Assembly: GCF_003252755.1 (NCBI RefSeq)
Contig: NZ_QEPT01000001.1
Location: forward strand, 186,001-250,000
DNA: 64,000 nt
Direction: 5' to 3'
From: Haemophilus parainfluenzae
GTDB taxonomy: Bacteria; Pseudomonadota; Gammaproteobacteria; Enterobacterales; Pasteurellaceae
Below are positions 22,593 through 33,889 of the stretch, one piece after another. How positions within the stretch are numbered: position 1 is the stretch's first letter; each line of letters begins with the position of its first letter. The notes beneath the pieces were generated by a model. That model saw only the letters and a list, made by a program, of their open reading frames with translations, did no database searches and was not told the DNA's origin. The position numbers were made by a program, and so were the translations under genes.

Positions 22593-23843
22593 TTAATGAT
22601 TACTCAACACTTGAGCCGGTTGTAACTTCGCGGCTCGACTGGCTGGATAAAGACTGGCGAGTAAACTCAATACCAATGCCGCCACGAGAACTAATACAAC
22701 ATCAAACCAATGTAATTCACTTGGTAAGAAATCAACGAAATAAATGCCATCTGATAACAGTTTCTTTCCGAGTAATGTCTCGACGCCTTGAATAATCGGC
22801 GTGAGATTCAGTGCAAGTAAGACACCTAACACAATACCAATCAAACACCCTTTCATCCCTGCAAGCAAACCATACCAAATAAAGATCTGTTTAATAAAGC
22901 CATTATTCGCCCCCAGGGTTCGCATAATCGCAATATCACCTTGCTTGTCTTTTACTGCCATAATTAAGGTAGAAACAATATTAAAACATGCTACCCCAAT
23001 TACAAGCACCATAGCGATATACATCACCGTACGAATAAGCTGAATATCACGATACATATAGCCAAATTTTGCCACCCAGTTTTGGATATAAAGCAGTTGA
23101 GGATAATCATTTAGCATCGAATAATCCATGTCTTGTACTTTGAATGGATCATCCACTTTCAATTCAACACCGGTAATTTGATCTTCGCGATACCCCATTA
23201 ATTCTTGTGCTTGAGGTAATGCCAGTAAGGCATAGCTATGGTCTAACTGACCATCTAAACGTAAAATAGCGGTCACTTGAACACGCTCACGATTAGGTTG
23301 CGCCATTTGATCTTCGTCATTTGGTTGAGAGATTAATAACGACACCCAATCGCCCGCTTTAACATCTAATTCTTTGGCAATACCTGAACCCAGCACCAAT
23401 CCGCCTTCTTCTGCGAATTTTTGCCAGCCATCGCCTTCCACAAACTTACTAAGAGAACTCACTTGATCTTCAGCTTGTTTATCGACCCCTTTCACTTGTA
23501 CAACTTTAAGTTTATTGCCATTTTCAACTAAGGCAGTAAAACTCACAAAAGGTGAAAGTGCGGTAATTTTTTTGTTCGTTTTTAGACGTTCGGCTAACTT
23601 CTGCCAATGATTTAATGTGGGGTCATTACCCTGTGGATTTACTGTAATTTCTACATGCGGCACGACAGCCAAAATGCGCGAGTTTAATTCACGCTCAAAC
23701 CCATTCATGGCACTTAACCCCACAATCAACACTGCTACACCAAGGGCGATACCAATTGCAGAGAATTTTGAAATTAACGCAACTAAAGGATTTTTCTGCT
23801 TACCACGTTGATAACGCCAGCTAATAAAAAATGGCGTATTCAT
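22593..23843 (-). CDS. lolE: LolE, lipoprotein-releasing system permease
   Basis: 416-residue FtsX/MacB-type permease with an N-terminal membrane helix (residues about 24-48), a large periplasmic domain, and three C-terminal helices. With LolC and LolD it extracts lipoproteins from the inner membrane and passes them to LolA. Length matches E. coli LolE (414) better than LolC (399). The start codon overlaps the lolD stop by one base. Confidence 0.92.
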   Translation of the reverse strand: MNTPFFISWRYQRGKQKNPLVALISKFSAIGIALGVAVLIVGLSAMNGFERELNSRILAVVPHVEITVNPQGNDPTLNHWQKLAERLKTNKKITALSPFVSFTALVENGNKLKVVQVKGVDKQAEDQVSSLSKFVEGDGWQKFAEEGGLVLGSGIAKELDVKAGDWVSLLISQPNDEDQMAQPNRERVQVTAILRLDGQLDHSYALLALPQAQELMGYREDQITGVELKVDDPFKVQDMDYSMLNDYPQLLYIQNWVAKFGYMYRDIQLIRTVMYIAMVLVIGVACFNIVSTLIMAVKDKQGDIAIMRTLGANNGFIKQIFIWYGLLAGMKGCLIGIVLGVLLALNLTPIIQGVETLLGKKLLSDGIYFVDFLPSELHWFDVVLVLVAALVLSLLASLYPASRAAKLQPAQVLSNH

Positions 23844-24526
23844 TATACACCTTCCTTCAAAATACCATCTTGCATGACTAAACGACGTGATAATTTTTCA
23901 GCAAGCCCCATGTCGTGAGTGACTAATAAAAAAGCGATATTTTGCTCTTGGTTAAGTTGTTGAATGAGTTCAAAAATGCTTTCTGTAGTCTTGTGATCGA
24001 GATTCCCTGTGGGCTCATCCGCTAAAACTAATGATGGATTATTCACTAAAGCACGGGCAATCGCGACACGTTGACGTTCACCACCCGAAAGTGCTGATGG
24101 ACGGTGAGTAATGCGATGACTTAATCCCACCGCACTTAGCATTTTTTCGGCACGATCTTTCGCTTCTGTTTTATTTTGATGACCAATCAACATCGGCATC
24201 ATCACATTTTCAAGTGCGGTAAAATCCGCCATTAAATGATGGAATTGATACACAAATCCTAAATAACGATTACGCAAAGCAGATAATTCATTAGCCGATG
24301 TTTTTTGTAAGGATTGTCCATTAATAAACACTTCCCCGCTACTTGGCTGATCAAGTCCCCCTAAAGTATGCAATAAAGTACTTTTCCCTGAACCTGAGCT
24401 TCCTACAATCGCAACCAACTCTGCGGGTTCCATAGAAAAAGAAACACCTTTTAACACTTGCGTTTGATTTTCACCTTCTTGATAAAATTTATTGATATTT
24501 TCGCATTTTAATAAATAGTTATTCAT
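23843..24526 (-). CDS. lolD: LolD, ATPase of the lipoprotein-releasing system
   Basis: 227-residue ABC ATPase. Walker A is GSSGSGKST at residues 42-50, the signature is LSGGERQR, and Walker B is [12 protein letters not shown]. The LolD-specific FVYQFHHLM(A/P)-type segment is present as [12 protein letters not shown]. It pairs with lolE directly downstream. lolC is about 5.3 kb away, beyond the bio genes, but on the same strand. Confidence 0.95.
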   Translation of the reverse strand: MNNYLLKCENINKFYQEGENQTQVLKGVSFSMEPAELVAIVGSSGSGKSTLLHTLGGLDQPSSGEVFINGQSLQKTSANELSALRNRYLGFVYQFHHLMADFTALENVMMPMLIGHQNKTEAKDRAEKMLSAVGLSHRITHRPSALSGGERQRVAIARALVNNPSLVLADEPTGNLDHKTTESIFELIQQLNQEQNIAFLLVTHDMGLAEKLSRRLVMQDGILKEGV

Positions 24527-24607
24527 TTTTTACTCGTTTTAACCGCACTTTAGCAGCAAATCATCTCATTAAAAACTTGCTCAAGTCTATCACACTTTTC
24601 CCTGAGC

Positions 24608-25249
24608 TTAAATTTCAATGCGCCCAAAGCATTCAAATCCCGTTTCAGGAAAATATTTTTTAAGATAACCCTTTAAATAGCCTTGCGTCTCTTGACTAAT
24701 GATAGGATCGTATTCTGGATAACCGTTATACATTACGCTTAACACTGATACCCCATGAGAACGACAAGCCTCCAAACTTAATAATGTATGGTTTATGCTA
24801 CCTAATTTTCCCGATGTCACTAAAATCAAAGGGTAATTGTTTGACTGGATATAATCTAACGTCGTCGCATCGTCACAATAAGGCACCATTAATCCTCCCG
24901 CCCCCTCCAACAATACATAATCATATTTTTCTGCCAAAAGTGCGGTGGATTTTTCAATAATTTTTTCATTAATTTCTCGCCCCTCGAGCTTTGCCGCTAA
25001 ATGAGGAGAACAAGGGTATTCAAAAAGATAAGGACTGGTGTCGCCTTGTAAATCTTCTTCCGTCAAATCAATGCCTTGAATCTTTCGATGTACAAGCAAA
25101 TCATCAGCAATATTTTTACAGCCTGTTTGAATCATTTTTTGTGTAATAACGGAAAAGCCTTGTTCCATCAACTTTTTAGCATAAATGCCTGTTGCAACCG
25201 TTTTACCTACATCGGTATCAATGCCCGATACAAAAATAACCTTGCCCAT
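24608..25249 (-). CDS. bioD: BioD, dethiobiotin synthetase
   Basis: 213-residue ATP-dependent enzyme that closes the ureido ring of diaminopelargonate. The P-loop is GIDTDVGKT near residues 9-17 and the catalytic [12 protein letters not shown] is near residue 113. Both are intact. Last gene of the bio cluster, 12 bp after bioC. An 81-bp gap with one uptake sequence separates it from lolD. Confidence 0.93.
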   Translation of the reverse strand: MGKVIFVSGIDTDVGKTVATGIYAKKLMEQGFSVITQKMIQTGCKNIADDLLVHRKIQGIDLTEEDLQGDTSPYLFEYPCSPHLAAKLEGREINEKIIEKSTALLAEKYDYVLLEGAGGLMVPYCDDATTLDYIQSNNYPLILVTSGKLGSINHTLLSLEACRSHGVSVLSVMYNGYPEYDPIISQETQGYLKGYLKKYFPETGFECFGRIEI

Positions 25250-25261
25250 AAATACGCCTTA

Positions 25262-26041
25262 CTAATTTCCAGCACCAGAATAACGTGCGATAAAAAACAA
25301 TGGATGATAAGTTAACTGCACTTTACCCGATGGCAACCTAAAAGCCTGTAAGTAATCATCAATAAATTTGTTGAGATTTTTTCTTGTCCAATTTTTCTGG
25401 TTAGTCGCTGTTACACCGGTATATTTCAGATGTTTGAGTACATCCAATGGCGTATCAAACTCTAGTATTACATTAACATCGTCATGCCATAAAAGATCAA
25501 AATCATTGGCTAACCAATTTTGCCATTGAGATAAATTCGGATAACTTAACCCCACATTCGTCATTTGGCGAATCTCCTTTAAATTATCTTCACCAAAGGT
25601 CGTAATCGCCAATAAACCATTAAGTTTCAATCCTGTTTTACAATGGGAAATAAAATTAACAGGATGATGGAACCACTGCACAGCTGATGCACTAGCAATC
25701 AAATCAAATTGTCGTTGAAAAGGAAAGTTCTCTGCATCACCACAATAAAAATCAAAAGGTTGAATCAGCTTTTCAGCGAGTAGAGCGCGCACATCGCACA
25801 AATCATTAAATAACCAATAATTGGCTGAAATCTGTTTTTGCAACAATGCACTCAACATACCAGACCCGCAACCAAGTTCCAAAACGCTATCTAGTGACCC
25901 ATTTGGCAAATAGTCTTGCAAATGCATCATTAATTTAATATTCATTTTTTGTTGAATTAACGCATGTTCATCATAGCTATTTAAGGCTTTTTGGAAGGCG
26001 TGTTTAATGCGCGATTTATCTACGGAAGTTAATGATTCCAT
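25262..26041 (-). CDS. bioC: BioC, malonyl-ACP O-methyltransferase
   Basis: 259-residue SAM-dependent enzyme that methylates malonyl-ACP to prime pimeloyl synthesis. The SAM motif I is VLELGCGSGML near residue 55. The BioC-type SASAVQWFHHP segment is present at the substrate end. The start lies inside the last codons of bioG, suggesting coupled translation. The N-terminal KSRIKHAFQKALNSYDEHA stretch is typical. Confidence 0.92.
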   Translation of the reverse strand: MESLTSVDKSRIKHAFQKALNSYDEHALIQQKMNIKLMMHLQDYLPNGSLDSVLELGCGSGMLSALLQKQISANYWLFNDLCDVRALLAEKLIQPFDFYCGDAENFPFQRQFDLIASASAVQWFHHPVNFISHCKTGLKLNGLLAITTFGEDNLKEIRQMTNVGLSYPNLSQWQNWLANDFDLLWHDDVNVILEFDTPLDVLKHLKYTGVTATNQKNWTRKNLNKFIDDYLQAFRLPSGKVQLTYHPLFFIARYSGAGN

Positions 26042-26694
26042 AATGCCGACCAGTGGGTAAATCTTGAAAACACATAATGCTCACCCTCTATTTCCTGAAC
26101 CGCACAACGCAATACCCAATATTGGTGCTGATTAGCCGGCATAAAAATTTTATCGCGAGAACTAATCCATGCATTTGTCCAGTGAATAAGATCTGTGCGT
26201 TTATCCTGCTGAATCATCGCAAAAAGTGCGGTGAGTTCTTGATAAATTTCGTTAAATGGTCGTGCATAAAATTGTTGATAACGTTCAAAAGATACTTTAT
26301 CACCACAGATTCTACGTTCAAACTTTGAACGAGTATTTTCTGCGAGATTCTCTAGCGTACCTTTAAAAATAATATAAGGAATACCGAAGCTATCATCACA
26401 AGGTAAACCTGTTCCATTCACTGCTGTGGCAGATTGTAAGGTGATTCCTTGTAATACTCGCTCTGCCACCCAAACACCCATTGACCATGCCACTACACGA
26501 ATTTGCTGATAGGCAGAAAAATCAAAATCTAACTTCAAATCTTGATAATCGTAGCAAATTAATAAATCATGATCTGTTGGCAAAATCAAATGAGCCACAG
26601 CATCAAGAGGTGTCCCCCAGCCAGCAAAATAAACTATTAAATTCTCACCTTGATGATCATAAAATTTCGTTTTCACATTATTCCTTATAAGCAT
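26029..26694 (-). CDS. bioG: BioG, pimeloyl-ACP methyl ester esterase (DUF452)
   Basis: 221-residue alpha/beta hydrolase of the Haemophilus-type DUF452 family, which replaces BioH. It removes the methyl group from pimeloyl-ACP methyl ester. The nucleophile Ser71 is in AWSMGVWVA, and the N-terminal VYFAGWGTP forms the oxyanion region. The final His is likely in RFTHWSALW. Overlaps bioF by 10 bp and bioC by 13 bp. Confidence 0.92.
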   Translation of the reverse strand: MLIRNNVKTKFYDHQGENLIVYFAGWGTPLDAVAHLILPTDHDLLICYDYQDLKLDFDFSAYQQIRVVAWSMGVWVAERVLQGITLQSATAVNGTGLPCDDSFGIPYIIFKGTLENLAENTRSKFERRICGDKVSFERYQQFYARPFNEIYQELTALFAMIQQDKRTDLIHWTNAWISSRDKIFMPANQHQYWVLRCAVQEIEGEHYVFSRFTHWSALWNH

Positions 26695-27827
26695 GCCACA
26701 AACTGCTTTACTTCATCTATTGTCATATCTGCCGTCAAAGACAATCGTATTCTGGATGTACCTTTTGGTACTGTCGGTGGTCTAATCGGCAAGCAATAAT
26801 AACCTTGTTCTTGCAGATCTTTCGCCTTGGTAAGGGTTGCTTCGTTCTCACCTAAAATATAGGGAACAATGCAAGTTTGGCTTGGCATTATTTGCGTTCT
26901 ATGCTCCACTTCTTGGCGTAAAAATGCACTTAACTGATCAAGATGCGTTCTTTCTTTTGAAAGTTGTGGTAATTGTTCAAAAATAAAATGAGTCCACGCC
27001 ACATTAAACGGCGGAAGTGCGGTTGAAAAAATCAATGGACGCATTTGATTAATTAAACACTCTTTTAATATTTGATCACAGACGACATAAGCCCCCATTG
27101 AAGCTAAGGCTTTGCCAAAAGTGCCAACCAATAAATCTATATCAGCTATCACATTATCTCGTTCGGCAATACCTAATCCGTTTTTACCGTAAACGCCTAT
27201 TGCATGGGCCTCATCCACATAAAGATAAGTATTGGGAAACTGTTTTTTTAATTGAGCAAGATACTTCAAATCAGCTACATCGCCATCCATACTAAAAACC
27301 GATTCCGTCACAATAAAAGTGCGGTCAAATTTTCCGGCATTTTTTTCGAGCAGACTCTTTAGATGTTCATAATCATTATGACGATAACGAAAGAACTCAC
27401 ATTGGCTTAAACGAATGCCATCAATCATGCTGGCATGCACTAATTTATCTGCCAAAATTAAACTTTTTGTTGTCGTCAATACCGGTAAAATACCAAGATT
27501 GGCGTGATAGCCACTGTTAAATAATAAAGCGCTTTCTCGTTGGAAACGTTGAGCAATAAGCTGTTCAAGATCGGTATAAACAGGAAAATTTCCCGTTAAT
27601 AAACGAGACGAAGAACTGGTAAAAGAAGGGAAATTATCGCCATATCGCTGTAAAAAAGACTGGCGCAAATTTTCATTGGATGCCAAACCTAAATAATCAT
27701 TAGATGACATATTCAGCATTTTGCGATTTTCTCGCGTAATATATCGTCCTTGATGAACTAAGTCTGGAATTGAACGATATTGATTTTGCGCGCTAAGCTT
27801 TTCCAGTTGCTGTTTAAAAGCATCCAT
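26685..27827 (-). CDS. bioF: BioF, 8-amino-7-oxononanoate synthase
   Basis: 380-residue PLP enzyme that condenses pimeloyl-ACP and alanine. The substrate-binding SSNDYLGLA segment is near residue 41 and the [11 protein letters not shown] segment near 205. The PLP lysine is in [14 protein letters not shown] (near residue 238). Two uptake sequences lie within the gene (27016, 27317). It starts 8 bp after bioA. Confidence 0.95.
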   Translation of the reverse strand: MDAFKQQLEKLSAQNQYRSIPDLVHQGRYITRENRKMLNMSSNDYLGLASNENLRQSFLQRYGDNFPSFTSSSSRLLTGNFPVYTDLEQLIAQRFQRESALLFNSGYHANLGILPVLTTTKSLILADKLVHASMIDGIRLSQCEFFRYRHNDYEHLKSLLEKNAGKFDRTFIVTESVFSMDGDVADLKYLAQLKKQFPNTYLYVDEAHAIGVYGKNGLGIAERDNVIADIDLLVGTFGKALASMGAYVVCDQILKECLINQMRPLIFSTALPPFNVAWTHFIFEQLPQLSKERTHLDQLSAFLRQEVEHRTQIMPSQTCIVPYILGENEATLTKAKDLQEQGYYCLPIRPPTVPKGTSRIRLSLTADMTIDEVKQFVACL

Positions 27828-27835
27828 TTTTCATC

Positions 27836-29128
27836 CTAATGTTCATATTCCTGCGTTAAAGCCAGAATCATGCCTTCCGTTAATTTCTGAAGTTCATCAT
27901 CTTTAATCACAAATGGAGGCATCACATAAACCAATTTTCCGAAAGGTCGAATCCAAACACCTTGTTCCACAAAACGTGGGACTAAAGTTTTCATATTTAC
28001 CGCACTTGTCATTTCAACCACCCCAATCGCCCCTAATACGCGAACGTCTTTGACGTAATCTTTTTCAGCTAAAGGCGAAAGCTGTTGTTTTAAGGAAGAC
28101 TCAATTCGATGAATATTTTGCTGCCAAGGGCTTTCCAATAATAAATGGATAGATTCTGCCGCAATCGCACAAGCCAATGGATTTGCCATAAAAGTGGGGC
28201 CGTGCATAAAGCATTTAGCCTCACCGCGACAAATAGTTTGTGCAATTTCAGTAGTCGTAATGGTTGCCGATAAAGTTAAATAACCACCCGTTAAGGCTTT
28301 ACCGATACACATAATATCTGGCGAAATCCCAGCATGCTCAGCTGCAAATAATTTCCCTGTACGGCCAAAACCCGTGGCAATTTCATCAAAAATTAGCAAT
28401 ACACCATATTGCTTACAAAGCGCTTGCGCTTTCACTAAATAAATTGGTGAATAAAAATACATACCACCCGCACCTTGCACAATAGGTTCTAAAATAAGTG
28501 CGGCGATTTCGCTACCTTTTTTCTTAAGTAAATCAGCTAAAGGTTCCATCACACAATCATTCCAAGATTCATTAAATGGAATGTTGGGTTGAGGAAGAAA
28601 ATATTGTACAGGCAGACTATGATGAAATAAATGATGCATACCCGTGGTTGGATCACACACTGACATCGCATTCCAAGTATCACCATGATAACCAGAACGA
28701 ATGGTGGCGAATTTTTGCCGTTGTACTTCCCCTTTAGCGTGCTGATATTGAATAGCCATTTTCATCGCTACTTCCACAGCAACAGAACCACTATCAGCAA
28801 AAAAGATCTTATCTAATCCATTTGGTAAAATTTGTACCAATAATTGAGCTAATTCCACCGCGGGTTCATGAGTAAAACCGCCAAACATAATATGGCTCAT
28901 TTTTGCCAACTGATTCTGTGCAGCCGCATTTAAACGAGGATGATTATAACCATGCAACGCCGCCCACCAAGAAGACATGCCATCAATCAAACGACGACCA
29001 TCTCTTAAGGTTATTATCACTCCATCAGCACGCTCTACCGCATAAAGCGGCATATCAGAAGAAACTGAAGAATAAGGATGCCAAATATGTTGTGTATCAA
29101 AAGCTAAAAGTGATTGTTCATCCATCAT
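27836..29128 (-). CDS. bioA: BioA, adenosylmethionine-8-amino-7-oxononanoate transaminase
   Basis: 430-residue class III aminotransferase that uses SAM as amino donor. The PLP lysine is Lys277 in [13 protein letters not shown]. The N-terminal HIWHPYSS and [15 protein letters not shown] segments are hallmark BioA features. First gene of the bio cluster, 17 bp after lolC, so it may be read from the lolC promoter as well as its own. No clear BirA operator palindrome is visible before it. Confidence 0.95.
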   Translation of the reverse strand: MMDEQSLLAFDTQHIWHPYSSVSSDMPLYAVERADGVIITLRDGRRLIDGMSSWWAALHGYNHPRLNAAAQNQLAKMSHIMFGGFTHEPAVELAQLLVQILPNGLDKIFFADSGSVAVEVAMKMAIQYQHAKGEVQRQKFATIRSGYHGDTWNAMSVCDPTTGMHHLFHHSLPVQYFLPQPNIPFNESWNDCVMEPLADLLKKKGSEIAALILEPIVQGAGGMYFYSPIYLVKAQALCKQYGVLLIFDEIATGFGRTGKLFAAEHAGISPDIMCIGKALTGGYLTLSATITTTEIAQTICRGEAKCFMHGPTFMANPLACAIAAESIHLLLESPWQQNIHRIESSLKQQLSPLAEKDYVKDVRVLGAIGVVEMTSAVNMKTLVPRFVEQGVWIRPFGKLVYVMPPFVIKDDELQKLTEGMILALTQEYEH

Positions 29129-29145
29129 TCATTTACCATTAAAAC

Positions 29146-30327
29146 TTACTCGTATCTCAAGGCATCTGCAGGTTCTACTTTCGCCGCCCGATAAGCGGGG
29201 TAAAGTGTAGAAAGTAAAGAAAGCAACAAGGAAAATCCAATGACAAACATCATTTGAATAAAGGACAATTCTGTCGGCAAGAAAACACCGTTAGGATTGA
29301 CCGCACTTAAAATTGCCCCAAGGTTTAAGGTAATTAATACGCCCAGTACAGCACCAATCAATGTGCCCACTAGTCCAACCAATAAACCTTGATAAATAAA
29401 GATCGAACGTACTTGGGATTTAGTGACACCTTGCGTTTGCAAAATAGCGATTTCTCCTTGTTTATCCACCACCATTAAACTTAATGAGGTCACAATATTG
29501 GAAATCGCAACAACAATAATTAGGCTAATCAACAAGCCCATCATATTTTTTTCCATACGAACTGCTTGGAAAAACTCCCCTTTTTGGACACGCCAATCGC
29601 TGATATGACTCTCTTTAAAATAACTCGGCAATTCTGTGATTTGGAAAGGATCATCCAGAAATAAACGATAGCCTTGAGCCTCACCTGGTTGAATACGCAT
29701 TAGGCGACCAATATCCGCTAAATTAGCAAAAACCTCATAGCCTGACGCTTCGCCATAATCATAGTAAATCTCACTCACAGTAAATAAACGCTGCATCGGT
29801 ACACGACCAAATGGCGTATATTGGCTATTTTCAGTAATCATTAAGCGAACTTTATCGCCCACTGCTAAACCTAATTTTTGAGCCAGATTATCACCAATGA
29901 TCAACTTAAACTCACCTTGCGGTAAAAGTTGATTAAATTGGCTAGGATCGAAACCTTCCAGTAAAGGATCATCTGAAAAAGACTGAATACCAATTACTTG
30001 TCCTGCACTCACGCCTTTTGATGTTTGAAACACAACATTTGTCGTATTAATTGGCACGGCTTTTTGCACAAAGTGCGGCGTATTTTCAAGCATTTTTTCT
30101 GCTGAAATAGGCGTTTCTTGGCTAACAATCGCGTGTGGAATGCTCGAAAGCACCTGCTGTTTTTGATAGCCTTCTAATCCATTCATGACAGAAAGCACAA
30201 TAATCAACGCCATCACACCTAATACGATGCCAAAGCTTGCCAAATTAGCAACAAGTCGCCCAAAACGATCAGCGCTTTTAGCGCGCCAATATCGCAGAGC
30301 GACATATAAAGAAATAGGTAAATTCAT
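29146..30327 (-). CDS. lolC: LolC, lipoprotein-releasing system permease
   Basis: 393-residue permease paralogous to LolE, with the same topology: one N-terminal helix, a periplasmic domain, and three C-terminal helices. Shared end motifs with LolE are LSTLYPAYRAAKVEPADALR here against LASLYPASRAAKLQPAQVL there. The length fits E. coli LolC (399). Its start overlaps the stop of the hprA-like gene by one base. Confidence 0.9.
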   Translation of the reverse strand: MNLPISLYVALRYWRAKSADRFGRLVANLASFGIVLGVMALIIVLSVMNGLEGYQKQQVLSSIPHAIVSQETPISAEKMLENTPHFVQKAVPINTTNVVFQTSKGVSAGQVIGIQSFSDDPLLEGFDPSQFNQLLPQGEFKLIIGDNLAQKLGLAVGDKVRLMITENSQYTPFGRVPMQRLFTVSEIYYDYGEASGYEVFANLADIGRLMRIQPGEAQGYRLFLDDPFQITELPSYFKESHISDWRVQKGEFFQAVRMEKNMMGLLISLIIVVAISNIVTSLSLMVVDKQGEIAILQTQGVTKSQVRSIFIYQGLLVGLVGTLIGAVLGVLITLNLGAILSAVNPNGVFLPTELSFIQMMFVIGFSLLLSLLSTLYPAYRAAKVEPADALRYE

Positions 30328-31274
30328 TATTTTTGATTTAATTGTTGAACGAAATCTTCAATATTTTGCGTCACTTTTTTCGTTAGCGTGGTTACCGCAC
30401 TATCACTCGCCCAAGCAATATGCGGGGTGATAATTAAATTCGGCATCGTTTTCGCTAATTCAATCAGTGGATTGTTTTTCTCTGGCGGTTCTTTAACTAA
30501 CACATCTAATGCGGCACCACCTAACTGCCCTGATTTTAATGCGTCACAAACTGCTTGCTCGTCAATCAATGGACCACGACCAGTATTGATTAAATACGCA
30601 CCTTTTTTACAAAGTGACAAGGTTTCTTGATTGATTAAATTTTTAGTTGTTTCAGTCAATGCACAATGCAATGTCAGAATATCGGCCTGTTTTAGCACCT
30701 CTTCAAAAGGTGTGTAACCTTCACGACAAGTTGTGGCATTTCGATGTTCAGCATAAAGGACTTTCATGCCTAAAAGCTCCGCTAAACGTCCTACTTCTGT
30801 GCCTAAACAGCCTTTTCCAAACACGCCTAACGTTGAACCTTTAACATCTGTAATGGGATAATCAAAATAACAGAATTGTTTACTCTCAGTCCATTTGCCG
30901 GTGATTTGATCGCGTTGCCAGCCAGCCAAGCTGTGTTTTAACGCAAAAATCATGCCCAACACATGCTCTGGTACCGTCGTGGCAGAATAACCTGTCACAT
31001 TTTTAACTGCCACACCCAATTCTTTTGCTGCGTCTAAATCCACGTTATTGGTGCCCGTTGCGGTGATAGCAATTAATTTTAATTTAGGTAATTGTTGCAA
31101 CACCTCACGGCTTAAAATCACTTTACTGGTGATAATAATATCCGCGTCTTTGGCTCGCTCAATGGTTTGATCTGCGGAAGTATATTCATACTCTACCCAG
31201 TTATGCGGAAAGCTTGGACGAGGAATAGGAATATGTTTCGGAATTGCCGTGCTGTCTAAAAATACGATATTCAT
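30327..31274 (-). CDS. hprA: D-2-hydroxyacid dehydrogenase, HprA-like
   Basis: 315-residue NAD-dependent dehydrogenase of the glycerate dehydrogenase (hydroxypyruvate reductase) group. The Rossmann motif is LGVFGKGCLGTEVGRLA near residue 147. Catalytic residues are seen as Arg in LINTGRGPLID, Glu in VLVKEPPEKNNP and His in ITPHIAWAS. Substrate preference (glycerate, glyoxylate or hydroxypyruvate) is inferred from the family only. Confidence 0.85.
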   Translation of the reverse strand: MNIVFLDSTAIPKHIPIPRPSFPHNWVEYEYTSADQTIERAKDADIIITSKVILSREVLQQLPKLKLIAITATGTNNVDLDAAKELGVAVKNVTGYSATTVPEHVLGMIFALKHSLAGWQRDQITGKWTESKQFCYFDYPITDVKGSTLGVFGKGCLGTEVGRLAELLGMKVLYAEHRNATTCREGYTPFEEVLKQADILTLHCALTETTKNLINQETLSLCKKGAYLINTGRGPLIDEQAVCDALKSGQLGGAALDVLVKEPPEKNNPLIELAKTMPNLIITPHIAWASDSAVTTLTKKVTQNIEDFVQQLNQK

Positions 31275-31297
31275 TGTTTTCTCCTTTTACAGAACAA

Positions 31298-31335
31298 AAG
31301 TGCGGTCAAAAACAACGCTGTTTTCAACCGCACTT
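31298..31335. terminator. Hairpin of paired uptake sequences between kdsA and hprA
   Basis: AAGTGCGGT and ACCGCACTT are 20 bases apart, with a further AAAAC/GTTTT pairing inside the loop. Downstream of the kdsA stop on the minus strand. The T run is weak, so termination may be partial. Confidence 0.6.
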
Positions 31336-31340
31336 CTCTA

Positions 31341-32207
<867 letters not shown>

Positions 32208-33011
32208 TTAATGGATGGCATTGGCATCTTTCAATGCTTCGCCTTTCAGTTCTAAAAGTTGAGTTTTTAACAGAGAAGAAGTGGGATCATTTGGACATTG
32301 ATCCACAAAATATTCTAAATCCTCAATGGCTGAAGGATAAGCGCCCATTTGCGCCAACACTAAGCCACGATCGCGAATATCATAAGGATCTTTTCTTCCC
32401 GCTAACAAGAATTGGATATAATTAAAAGCCAAATCGTTTTGCTCTTCACGAATTAAGGCATTCTTGGCGAGCTGACGGAAACGTGCGGTCAGCATCGGAA
32501 TATCTGCTCGGGCTAAATCCTCTGGTTGAATTTGAGCCCCAAAACCAAAGGCGCCTTCATAGAGTTTTTTCAATTCATCCACTGAAATATATTTTCCGCT
32601 CCAAGGATCAATAAATGCTACTTCACCCTCTACTTCTGCACGTAAAATCAGTTGGGTCGGGAAATTCACGGGATAAATCGGTAATTTTAAACTTGCAGCT
32701 AAATAAAGTATTAAGGCGCCAAGGCTCACCGGCATGCCTTCACGCTCTTCTAAAACATACGGAAGGTACAAATTGCGGGCATAGAAATAATTGTCCGCAT
32801 CGCAATGAAAGCCCCAGTCACCGTAAAATAGCTGTAATAATTGATGAATTTTAGCTTTATCATCCCATTCTTCTGGAATAGCTTGGCGAGCTCTACGCAC
32901 TAAGCTACCTACAAGCCCTCTTATACGAGGCTCATCAAGTTGCTCTTTCTCACAAATGCTCAAATAAAAATGAGTCAGTTCAGCATATAAGGCTTTTTGA
33001 TCGTATTTCAT
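32208..33011 (-). CDS. SirB1/YchA-family protein (transglutaminase-like plus TPR)
   Basis: 267-residue protein with an N-terminal transglutaminase-like domain (EREGMPVSLGALILYLA near residue 92 is the family signature) and a C-terminal TPR-like region. Function unknown. The ATG at 33011 overlaps the prmC stop as TAATG, so I prefer it to a start 12 bp upstream. E. coli ychA sits between prmC and kdsA in the same way. Confidence 0.85.
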   Translation of the reverse strand: MKYDQKALYAELTHFYLSICEKEQLDEPRIRGLVGSLVRRARQAIPEEWDDKAKIHQLLQLFYGDWGFHCDADNYFYARNLYLPYVLEEREGMPVSLGALILYLAASLKLPIYPVNFPTQLILRAEVEGEVAFIDPWSGKYISVDELKKLYEGAFGFGAQIQPEDLARADIPMLTARFRQLAKNALIREEQNDLAFNYIQFLLAGRKDPYDIRDRGLVLAQMGAYPSAIEDLEYFVDQCPNDPTSSLLKTQLLELKGEALKDANAIH

Positions 33012-33889
33012 TACTGCTTCCAATATCCCAACGTTACGCGCTCATTGTCGCCATAATCCCGTATGGTTGCAACCCCTTGCCAATGATTTTGCCAGAAAAT
33101 TGACCGCACTTCTTCGCCCTGTTTCCAGCCGTGCTCTAACAATAAATAGCCGTTATCTTTTAAATATCTTGGTGACTGCTCAATAAGATGACGTAAATCA
33201 GCTAAACCATTTTCACCCGCCACCAACGCCGAACGAGGCTCGAAACGCACATCACCTTGAGAAAGGTGTTCATCAGTTTCATCAATATAAGGCGGATTAC
33301 TGACGATAATATCAAACTGCCCTTCAACATGTTCAAACCAACGACTCTGCAAGAATTGCACATCAAGCTGATTTTTTTCTGCATTGGATTGCGCTAATTT
33401 GACGACATCTGGCATTAAATCAACACCAATAACATCCAATTGAATATGCTTTTTTTGACAAATAGGAAAAAGCTCAGAAGCCAACGCCAACGCAATAGCA
33501 CCCGTGCCTGTGCCAAGATCAAGAATACGAAAGTGAGGTGGATTTTCTTCCAGTTTTTCTAACGCAATTTGCAATGCTTTTTCTACGAGAATTTCGGTAT
33601 CAGGGCGAGGAATCAATGTTCCTTCAGATACATTTAAAGGCAAGGACCAGAATTCTTTTTCACCGAGGATATAAGCGATAGGTTCGCCTTTTAAACGACG
33701 ATCTAAAAGTGCGGTCAATTTTAACCGCACTTTTTCATCAATTTCCGTCTCATCGAAAGCTAAAATTTGCGTTCTCGATTTGCCCGTTGCGTGTTGCAGT
33801 AGCACTAACGCATCAACTTTGCCATTCTCTGGCGGATTTACCTGATTTAAGGCTTGCACAGCATCGGCAAGCCATTGTTGATAGGTCAT
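33011..33889 (-). CDS. prmC: PrmC, release factor glutamine methyltransferase
   Basis: 292-residue SAM-dependent enzyme that methylates the Gln of the GGQ motif in RF1 and RF2. The SAM motif is LDLGTGTGAIALALA and the catalytic motif VSNPPYIDE is intact. It overlaps prfA, its substrate gene, by one base. An inverted pair of uptake sequences lies inside the coding region (33705-33735), encoding residues around 52-62. Confidence 0.95.
   Translation of the reverse strand: MTYQQWLADAVQALNQVNPPENGKVDALVLLQHATGKSRTQILAFDETEIDEKVRLKLTALLDRRLKGEPIAYILGEKEFWSLPLNVSEGTLIPRPDTEILVEKALQIALEKLEENPPHFRILDLGTGTGAIALALASELFPICQKKHIQLDVIGVDLMPDVVKLAQSNAEKNQLDVQFLQSRWFEHVEGQFDIIVSNPPYIDETDEHLSQGDVRFEPRSALVAGENGLADLRHLIEQSPRYLKDNGYLLLEHGWKQGEEVRSIFWQNHWQGVATIRDYGDNERVTLGYWKQ
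33705..33735. repeat. Inverted pair of uptake sequences inside prmC
   Basis: AAAAGTGCGGTCAATTTTAA then CCGCACTTTTT. This has the form of the intergenic terminators but lies in frame within prmC, encoding KVRLKLTALLD. A T run follows on the plus strand and an A run flanks the other side, so on either strand it could act as a weak terminator. Confidence 0.85.
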
